A stretch of DNA of 6,152 nucleotides from Oscillospiraceae bacterium (lineage in GTDB: Bacteria > Bacillota_A > Clostridia > Oscillospirales > Oscillospiraceae), in assembly GCA_017550765.1 (NCBI GenBank), contig JAFZOC010000359.1:1-6152 (forward strand), written 5' to 3'. Under the pieces are notes generated by a model. It saw only the letters and a list, made by a program, of their open reading frames with translations. It did not search any database and was not told where the DNA came from. Positions 1 through 4,989 of the stretch are shown here, in pieces (the stretch's first letter is position 1; each line of letters begins with the position of its first letter). The translations under genes were made by a program, and so were the position numbers.

Positions 1-874
1 CTGGGTCGCAAAAGGCCGCATCCACGAGATCTCCATGGCCTTCGACCAGCGGATCCGCGAGCTCGGCGGCGACCTCTGGTACAACACCGAGGTCAAAAAG
101 ATCGACGTCCGGGGCAAAAAGGTGCACGGCGTCGAACTCGCCGACGGGACCTACATCCCCTGCGAATGGGTCATCTCCAACCTCATGCCGCATGTGGTCT
201 TCGACCGGATGGTCGAGCACAGCGAGATCCCCGAGCGCAACCTCAAGCTGATGAATGCCCAGAAGATCGCCCAGGCGGCCTTCATCGTCTGCCTGGGGCT
301 GGACGCCTCCGCCGAGGAGCTGGGCCTGAAGGGCTACGACACCTTCCTGCGCACGGACCCCGACAACCACCGGCAGTATCTGGCCTGCGACAAGATCGAG
401 ACCCACAAGGACTTCTCCTGCACCGTGCTCACCAACGCAATCCCCGACGCCGCCGGCAAGGGCCGGGCCTTCATCCAGTTCTCCAAGTTCTACACCGGCG
501 ATCCCTTTGCCGACGTGACCGAGGAGGAGTATTTCAAGGTGAAGGACCGCATCGCACGCGAGTGTGTGGAGCGCTATGAGGCCGTCACCGGCTGCAGGCT
601 CCAGGGGCATATCGAGGAGATCGTGGTGGCCTCTCCGGTGACCTGGGCCCGCTATCTCGGCACGCCCCGCGGCGACGTCTACGGCTATGAGCCGGCGACC
701 TGGGACGGCATGTTCCCGCGTGTGCAGACCGGTCACAAGGACGACTATACGGTGGAGGGCCTTCGCTTCGTCGGCGGCCATGGCACCCAGATGGACGGCT
801 ACTCGCAGGCCTATCTGTCCGGCGCGGAGCAGGCGCGCTACATGCTGCTGGACATGAAGAAGGAGGGCAAGTAA
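1..874 (+). CDS. Phytoene-desaturase-like FAD-dependent oxidoreductase, C-terminal part (5' end outside window)
   Basis: The reading frame is open from base 2 (first codon TGG), so the gene enters from upstream; the ATG at 35 is internal. About 290 residues are visible. They align without gaps at their start with residue 223 onward of the full-length paralogue at 2256-3800, so roughly 220 residues, including the N-terminal Rossmann dinucleotide-binding motif, are missing. Shared landmarks are the segments around IREL/IREH-GG, NAIPD/HAIPD, VTEEEYF/VTEKEYF and IEEI-(V/E)-x-ASP. The C-terminal FVGGHGTQMDGYSQAYLSG stretch looks like the C-terminal FAD-contacting segment of CrtI/COG1233 flavoenzymes. 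Family members desaturate, saturate or isomerise polyene or isoprenoid-type double bonds; the substrate here is unknown. No signal peptide or membrane segment is visible in this part. The stop TAA (872-874) is one base from the ATG of the reductase gene, and the last codons carry that gene's Shine-Dalgarno. Family assignment is fairly sure; the reaction is not. Confidence 0.88.
   Translation, partial: WVAKGRIHEISMAFDQRIRELGGDLWYNTEVKKIDVRGKKVHGVELADGTYIPCEWVISNLMPHVVFDRMVEHSEIPERNLKLMNAQKIAQAAFIVCLGLDASAEELGLKGYDTFLRTDPDNHRQYLACDKIETHKDFSCTVLTNAIPDAAGKGRAFIQFSKFYTGDPFADVTEEEYFKVKDRIARECVERYEAVTGCRLQGHIEEIVVASPVTWARYLGTPRGDVYGYEPATWDGMFPRVQTGHKDDYTVEGLRFVGGHGTQMDGYSQAYLSGAEQARYMLLDMKKEGK
861..867 (+). 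promoter_or_regulatory. Ribosome binding site of the first reductase gene, inside the preceding coding sequence
   Basis: AGGAGGG lies 8 bases before the ATG at 876 and within the Lys-Lys-Glu-Gly codons that end the upstream flavoenzyme. It supports 876 as the start and implies coupled translation across the TAA-G-ATG junction. Confidence 0.85.
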
Positions 875-875
875 G

Positions 876-2102
876 ATGGCGAAGTACAACTATGACAAGA
901 AGGCGCTCAAGGGCCTGACGCCCTTCCCCTTCCTGGGCGAGGTCAAGACGCGCAACGCGATGATCGACGCCGCGCCTGCGACGCCCCCGAGATCGATCTA
1001 CAACGCGAACGTCCTCGCCAGGCGCCTGCATCCCGCGGTGCAGCACTGCCGGATCGCAAAGATCGTCGACCACGGAGACGCCAAGAGCTTCACCCTCGTG
1101 CCGGACGCGGAGAAGGGCACGAAGGAACTGGCCTATTTCCGCGCCAGCCAGTATGTCTCGGTCGCGCTGGACATCGACGGCGCCCTGGTCCACAAGCCCT
1201 ATACCATCCGCTCCGGGCCCAAGGACGCCCTCGGCACGGAGAACAACAGCTACACGCTCACCGTGAAGCGAACGGTCCCCGCCTACGCCTCGGCGTATAT
1301 CCTGGACAACTGGAAGGAGGGCGACGCCGTCGATATCTCCGGCCCGCTGGGCGACTTCTACTATCAGGATCTGCGGGACCAGAAAAAAGTGATCGCCATC
1401 GCCGGCGGCTCCGGCATCACGCCCTTCTATTCCATGGCCCAGGCCATCGTGGACGGGATCGAGGACTTCGAAATGACCATCCTCTACGGCTCCCGCACGG
1501 CCGACGGCATCCTGCTGAAGCAGGAGATCGAGACCCTGGCAGCGCAGAGCGGCGGCCGGGTCCGGGTGGTCCACGTCCTCTCCGACGAGGAAAAGCCCGG
1601 CTATGAGCATGGCTTCATCACCGCGGAGCTGATCCAGAAATACGCGCCTGTGGGCCTCTATTCGGTCTTCATGTGCGGCCCCAAAGCCATGTACGTCTTC
1701 GGCGAGGCACAGTGCAAACGTCTCGGCCTGCCCAAGCGGCTCTACCGGATGGAGATGTCCGGCGACTACATGGGCGCCGTGAACGCCCCGGACTATCCCA
1801 AAGAGCAGATCGGCAAGGTCTATTCCCTCACGGTGGATATACGCGGCGAGAAGACCACGATCCCCTGCAAGGCCGAGGAGAGCCTGCTCTGGGCGATGGA
1901 GCGCGCCGGGATCAAGGCCCCCGCCCACTGCCGGAGCGGCGAGTGCGGCTGGTGCCACTCGAGACTGGTGAAGGGGAAGGTGTTCATCCCGCCCGAAGCG
2001 GACGGCCGGCGTCTGGGCGACATCAAATTCAACTGGATCCACCCCTGCGTCAGCTTCCCGCTCAGCGACATCGAGCTCTGCGTCTTCCCGACGGCGGAAT
2101 GA
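876..2102 (+). CDS. NAD(P)H-dependent FAD reductase with C-terminal plant-type [2Fe-2S] domain (copy 1)
   Basis: A predicted soluble three-domain electron-transfer protein of 408 residues. Residues 1-57 are an N-terminal extension of unknown role. Residues ~58-165 are a ferredoxin-reductase FAD barrel, with KPYTIRS at 107-113 in the place of the usual RxY(S/T) flavin motif. Residues ~170-290 are the NAD(P)-binding domain, with GGSGITPF at 177-184 and CGP at 267-269. Residues ~315-408 are a [2Fe-2S] ferredoxin domain with ligands C352, C357, C360 and C391 (C-x4-C-x2-C-x30-C). The order FAD, NAD, [2Fe-2S] resembles E. coli Hcr and PaaE-type reductases, not NqrF, where the cluster is N-terminal; no membrane anchor is seen. 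Family knowledge says it passes two electrons from NAD(P)H through FAD to one-electron steps at the cluster. One base separates it from the upstream flavoenzyme gene, so that protein is the likely acceptor (inference). The ATG at 876 is supported by AGGAGGG at 861-867; the stop is TGA. Confidence 0.93.
   Translation: MAKYNYDKKALKGLTPFPFLGEVKTRNAMIDAAPATPPRSIYNANVLARRLHPAVQHCRIAKIVDHGDAKSFTLVPDAEKGTKELAYFRASQYVSVALDIDGALVHKPYTIRSGPKDALGTENNSYTLTVKRTVPAYASAYILDNWKEGDAVDISGPLGDFYYQDLRDQKKVIAIAGGSGITPFYSMAQAIVDGIEDFEMTILYGSRTADGILLKQEIETLAAQSGGRVRVVHVLSDEEKPGYEHGFITAELIQKYAPVGLYSVFMCGPKAMYVFGEAQCKRLGLPKRLYRMEMSGDYMGAVNAPDYPKEQIGKVYSLTVDIRGEKTTIPCKAEESLLWAMERAGIKAPAHCRSGECGWCHSRLVKGKVFIPPEADGRRLGDIKFNWIHPCVSFPLSDIELCVFPTAE
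1926..1956 (+). repeat. 31-base near-identical sequence shared with 4801-4831 (cluster-binding loop of both reductases)
   Basis: The DNA encoding the HCRSGECGWC cysteine loop at 1926-1956 matches 4801-4831 at 30 of 31 bases. The one difference (C at 1932, A at 4807) is a silent third-position change in an arginine codon region. The copies lie 2875 bases apart in the same orientation and are part of the duplicated gene pair, not a mobile repeat. They could serve as a short homology tract for recombination between the copies. Confidence 0.8.
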
Positions 2103-2129
2103 TCGCGGGGGACCGGGCCGCGCACCGAA

Positions 2130-2185
2130 CAGGTCCGCGGCGTCGGGGGAGCGCGGTCCGAACACAGGACCAGATGGCGGACCTG
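2130..2185 (+). repeat. Nested inverted repeats that compete with the downstream hairpin
   Basis: CAGGTCCGC at 2130-2138 is the exact reverse complement of GCGGACCTG at 2177-2185. Inside that loop GGTCC (2155-2159) can pair with GGACC (2167-2171) over a 7-base loop. The right arm shares bases 2182-2185 with the 2182-2228 hairpin, so the two structures cannot form fully at once. In DNA this rich in G and C, short perfect repeats also arise by chance. Confidence 0.45.
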
Positions 2186-2228
2186 CCGCTGGACGCTCTC
2201 GCTCGTCCGAGGGCGTTCCGGCGGCGGG
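2182..2228 (+). promoter_or_regulatory. Long GC-rich hairpin upstream of the second flavoenzyme gene
   Basis: Bases 2182-2200 can pair with 2209-2228 as a 19-base-pair stem with three G-U pairs and one bulged T (2216), closed by an 8-base loop (2201-2208). It ends 12 bases before the ribosome binding site of the gene starting at 2256. No T-run follows, so it is not a standard intrinsic terminator. It could stabilise or stall the transcript, act as a processing point between the two modules, or be part of an attenuator together with the competing upstream helix. Function is inferred only from structure and position. Confidence 0.55.
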
Positions 2229-2240
2229 ATAGCATCCGAC

Positions 2241-2248
2241 AAGGAGGA
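2241..2248 (+). promoter_or_regulatory. Ribosome binding site that selects a TTG start
   Basis: AAGGAGGA ends 7 bases before the TTG at 2256, which opens the frame directly into the Rossmann motif. An ATG at 2249 touches the Shine-Dalgarno with no spacing and is in a different frame without a credible product, so TTG 2256 is the better start. Confidence 0.8.
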
Positions 2249-2255
2249 ATGCAAA

Positions 2256-3800
2256 TTGGACAAACGATACGACATCATCGTCATCGGCGCAGGCAATGGC
2301 GGTCTGTCGGCGGCTGCGTCCGCATGCGGTCGCGGCTTCAAGACTTTGCTGATCGAACAGCATAACTTGCCCGGCGGTTTCGCCACGAGCTTTCGGCGCG
2401 GCCGCTTCGAGTTCGAGCCTGCGCTGCACGAGCTGTGCGACGTAGGGGAGCCGGATGCGCGGGAAGAAGTCGGCGCGCTGATCGATTCCTACGGTGCGAA
2501 AGTGGACTGGGTGAAGCTCCCGGAAGCTTACCGCCTGATCGTCTTCGGAGAGAACGAAGAGAAGATCGACGCCGTCATGCCCTTCGGGAAACAGGCGTTC
2601 ATCGACAAGATGGAGGAGTACGTCCCCGGCAGCCGGGAGTCCATGGAGAAGTTCTTCTACCTGGCGGACTGCATCATGGCCGCCAATGCCGCCGTCGCCG
2701 CGGCAGGCGGGAAAGCAGATCCGAAGGTCATGATGAAGGAGCATCCGGATTTCCTGAAATGCGCGAACTATCCCACCGCGGTCGTGTTCCGCAAGCTGAA
2801 GATGCCTCTGAAGGCCCAGAAGATCCTCTCGGCCTATTGGTGCTACATGGGCGTCAACATGGAAGATCTGGAATTTGGCTTTTATGCGTCGCTGGTACAC
2901 AAATACATCGTCAACGCCGCCTACATCCCGCGGTATCGCTCCCATGAGCTCTCGGCCGCGATGGACAAGACGATCCGGGAGCACGGCGGCACGATCCTCT
3001 ACAACACCCTCGCCACCAAGATCCTGATGGAAGACGGAGCGCCCGTCGGCGTCGAGACGACGCACGGCACCTTCTATGCCAGGCATATCATCCCGGATAT
3101 CTCTCCCAATGCCGTGTTCGGCGATATGATGGACAGCGGCAAGGGCCTGCCCGAAGACCACATCCGCGCGGTCAACGCCAGGAAGATCGGCGGACGGGGC
3201 TATTGCGTCTACGTCGGTCTCAATAAAACGGCTGAAGAACTGGGCGTCCATGAGTATAGCTACTTCATCAGCGAACTGTCGGACACCGTGAAGGAGCAGG
3301 AGCTCGCCGGGACCTTCCGCGAACACCCGATGCAGGCGACGATCTGTCTCAACCACGCCATCCCCGACTGCTCGCCTCCGGGCACCTGCATCATGAGCTT
3401 CACCACCTTCTTCATGAAGGATATCTGGTCCGGCGTGACCGAGAAGGAGTACTTCGCCAAGAAGCGCGAGGTCGCCATGAAGCTGATCCGGGATTTTGAG
3501 AAAGCGACTGGCACGAGCATCATGCCCTACATCGAAGAGATCGAGATCGCGTCCCCTGCGACGCTGGCCCGCTACGCGATGGTCCCGCAGGGCGCGATGT
3601 ACGCCTATTCCTGCGGCGAGGGCGACGGTCTGATGGCCCGCCTGCAGATGCTGGACGAGGACCAGCGCGTGAAGAACATCCGCTTCGCCAGCGGGTACGG
3701 CCCGCGTCTCTACGGCTACAGCTCCACCTATATGGGCGGCGACATGGCGGTGAAGCTGACGATGGTGGATATGAAGGAGGAGAACTATGAAAAAGTTTAA
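2256..3800 (+). CDS. Phytoene-desaturase-like FAD/NAD(P)-binding oxidoreductase (copy 2, full length)
   Basis: This 514-residue protein has the usual length of COG1233-type (phytoene dehydrogenase-related) flavoenzymes. The N-terminus is a classical Rossmann motif, IIVIGAGNGGLSAA (7-20), followed by E34 at the end of the second strand and the PGG turn (39-41) typical of FAD binding in this family. The C-terminal segment FASGYGPRLYGYSSTYMGG (477-495) corresponds to the FAD-contacting end of the family. There is no signal peptide, and the hydrophobic N-terminus is the Rossmann strand; the protein is probably cytoplasmic or loosely membrane-associated. It is a clear paralogue of the gene at 1-874, collinear through its C-terminal half. 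The family includes CrtI desaturases, CrtISO isomerases and retinol saturase, so an ene-reduction, desaturation or isomerisation is likely, substrate unknown. Its 3' end overlaps the reductase gene by 14 bases, which points to a functional pair. Start is TTG, chosen by the ribosome binding site at 2241-2248. Confidence 0.92.
   Translation: MDKRYDIIVIGAGNGGLSAAASACGRGFKTLLIEQHNLPGGFATSFRRGRFEFEPALHELCDVGEPDAREEVGALIDSYGAKVDWVKLPEAYRLIVFGENEEKIDAVMPFGKQAFIDKMEEYVPGSRESMEKFFYLADCIMAANAAVAAAGGKADPKVMMKEHPDFLKCANYPTAVVFRKLKMPLKAQKILSAYWCYMGVNMEDLEFGFYASLVHKYIVNAAYIPRYRSHELSAAMDKTIREHGGTILYNTLATKILMEDGAPVGVETTHGTFYARHIIPDISPNAVFGDMMDSGKGLPEDHIRAVNARKIGGRGYCVYVGLNKTAEELGVHEYSYFISELSDTVKEQELAGTFREHPMQATICLNHAIPDCSPPGTCIMSFTTFFMKDIWSGVTEKEYFAKKREVAMKLIRDFEKATGTSIMPYIEEIEIASPATLARYAMVPQGAMYAYSCGEGDGLMARLQMLDEDQRVKNIRFASGYGPRLYGYSSTYMGGDMAVKLTMVDMKEENYEKV
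3774..3780 (+). promoter_or_regulatory. Ribosome binding site of the second reductase gene, inside the preceding coding sequence
   Basis: AAGGAGG lies 6 bases before the ATG at 3787, within the Lys-Glu-Glu codons near the end of the flavoenzyme. It matches the arrangement at 861-867 in the first module. Confidence 0.85.
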
Positions 3801-4971
3801 CTTTCATGTAAAGCCCATCGGTCTCCTCGACATGCTCCACTTCAAGAAGATGGTGCCCAGGAGAAGGGCGATCCTGCGCTCCGGCTCGCTGGAGCCCATC
3901 ACGGCGGTCTACGGCGTGAACCGCCTGGCCCGGTCCCTGCACCCGAAGCAGCAAAAGGCCGTCGTGAGCGAGATCATCCCCCGGAAGGACGCCAAGACCT
4001 ACGTGCTGAAAGCGGACAAACTCGCGTATTTCCGGGCCGGTCAGTATGTATCGGTCAGGCTGCAGATCGGCGACAGCGTCACGACCAGGCCCTATACGCT
4101 GGCCGCGTCTCCCGCCCTGGCGCTGGAAGGCCAGTACCAGATCACCGTAAAGAGGGCGCAGGACGCCTTTGTGTCCGACTATATCCTCAGCCATTGGGAA
4201 GTCGGCACCGAGGTGACGCTCTCCGGGCCGGAGGGGCCCTTCAGCTACGAGCCCATGCGCGATGAGAAAGAACTCGTCGGCATCGCGGGCGGCAGCGGCA
4301 TCACGCCGTTCATGGCCATGGCGAACGCGATCCTGGACGGGACGGAAGATCTCCGCCTGACGCTCCTGTACGGCAGCAGGACACGGGCGGACATCCTCTA
4401 CGCGGAAGAGCTCGAGCGCATCTGCGCCGCGACGGATAAGGTCAAGGTCGTCCATGTGCTGAGCGAGGAGCAGGCGGAGGGCTGCGAGAACGGCTTCATC
4501 GGTGCAGACCTGATCAAGAGATATGCGCCGGAGACCTATTCGCTCTACATCTGCGGCCCCCGCGCCATGCACGAGTTCCTCGCCGGCGAGCTCCACGAGC
4601 TCGGCCTGGACCGGAAGCATATCCGCCGCGAGTTCGTTCCGGCTCCCAGCACGCCGACACACTTCGAAGACTACGCCGGCGATCCTTCGAAGGTATACAC
4701 GCTCAGCCTGCATTTCCTCGGGGAAGAGAGGCAGATCCCCCTCCGCGCCGACGAGCCCGTCCTGACGGCCATCGAGCGCGCCGGGATCTCCGCGCCCTCC
4801 CACTGCAGGAGCGGCGAGTGCGGCTGGTGCCGGTCCAGACTGATCTGCGGCGAGGTCTTCATCCCCGCGTCCATGGACGGCCGCCGTCTGGCTGACGATG
4901 CGGCCGGATACATCCACCCCTGCAGCGCCTGGGCGCTGTCCGATCTCGAACTGGAGATCTTCCCTGAATAA
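3787..4971 (+). CDS. NAD(P)H-dependent FAD reductase with C-terminal plant-type [2Fe-2S] domain (copy 2)
   Basis: A paralogue of the gene at 876-2102 with the same domain order in 394 residues. It has an N-terminal extension (1-58), an FAD domain with a canonical RPYT at 101-104, an NAD(P) domain with GGSGITPF at 168-175 and CGP at 256-258, and a C-terminal [2Fe-2S] domain with ligands C340, C345, C348 and C379, again C-x4-C-x2-C-x30-C. The extension shares Y42-x2-N45-x-LAR-x-LHP (to residue 53) with copy 1 at identical residue numbers, so it is not random sequence. The expected role is one-electron delivery from NAD(P)H, probably to the flavoenzyme encoded just upstream. The gene starts 14 bases before that gene's stop, which suggests translational coupling. 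The stop TAA is 18 bases before the mutase start, so the mutase may share the transcript. The wording 'reductase' is firm; the partner is inferred from gene order. Confidence 0.93.
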   Translation: MKKFNFHVKPIGLLDMLHFKKMVPRRRAILRSGSLEPITAVYGVNRLARSLHPKQQKAVVSEIIPRKDAKTYVLKADKLAYFRAGQYVSVRLQIGDSVTTRPYTLAASPALALEGQYQITVKRAQDAFVSDYILSHWEVGTEVTLSGPEGPFSYEPMRDEKELVGIAGGSGITPFMAMANAILDGTEDLRLTLLYGSRTRADILYAEELERICAATDKVKVVHVLSEEQAEGCENGFIGADLIKRYAPETYSLYICGPRAMHEFLAGELHELGLDRKHIRREFVPAPSTPTHFEDYAGDPSKVYTLSLHFLGEERQIPLRADEPVLTAIERAGISAPSHCRSGECGWCRSRLICGEVFIPASMDGRRLADDAAGYIHPCSAWALSDLELEIFPE

Positions 4972-4975
4972 ATGG

Positions 4976-4983
4976 ATAGGAGG
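4976..4983 (+). promoter_or_regulatory. Ribosome binding site of the mutase gene
   Basis: ATAGGAGG lies 6 bases before the ATG at 4990. A second in-frame ATG at 4972 lies upstream of this site and has no Shine-Dalgarno of its own, so 4990 is the preferred start. Confidence 0.8.
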
Positions 4984-4989
4984 CCAGCT

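Larger units (their letters stand above)
2103..2255 (+). other. 153-base GC-rich spacer between the two gene modules
   Basis: This is the only sizeable non-coding gap in the window. I see no convincing -35/-10 promoter, no run of T that would make an intrinsic terminator, and no conserved small protein. It holds a strong hairpin at 2182-2228, competing shorter inverted repeats at 2130-2185, and the ribosome binding site of the next gene at 2241-2248. The frame of the upstream reductase stays open through it after the TGA at 2100-2102, which is probably chance in GC-rich DNA. Confidence 0.7.

Noticed and set aside
2100..2102. TGA as selenocysteine or a reassigned codon
   Set aside because: The reductase ends at its normal domain boundary and its paralogue ends at the equivalent place with TAA. 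A separate, well-placed start follows.
2182..2228. Reading the spacer hairpin as an intrinsic terminator
   Set aside because: The bases after the stem (ATAGCATCC...) contain no T-run.
2103..2255. A promoter driving the second module
   Set aside because: No convincing -35/-10 pair could be found in this GC-rich stretch; a divergent or weak promoter cannot be excluded by eye.
1673..2365. A 230-codon plus-strand frame bridging the first reductase, the spacer and the second flavoenzyme
   Set aside because: It is out of frame with both recognised proteins, is Arg/Gly-rich, and has no family motif; its ATG at 2249 abuts the ribosome binding site with no spacing.
585..3356. A 923-codon open frame on the minus strand
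   Set aside because: It runs antisense through three genes with strong family motifs. Its predicted product is low-complexity and rich in Arg, Ala, Gly and Asp, as expected from GC-rich codon bias leaving few stops on the opposite strand.
1..3800. A carotenoid biosynthesis cluster
   Set aside because: The flavoenzymes belong to the broad phytoene-desaturase-related family, but no phytoene synthase, prenyl synthase or cyclase is visible, and the paired [2Fe-2S] reductases are not usual partners in carotenoid synthesis.
4972..4974. ATG at 4972 as the mutase start
   Set aside because: It is in frame but precedes the ribosome binding site and would add six residues without family support; 4990 has the right spacing.
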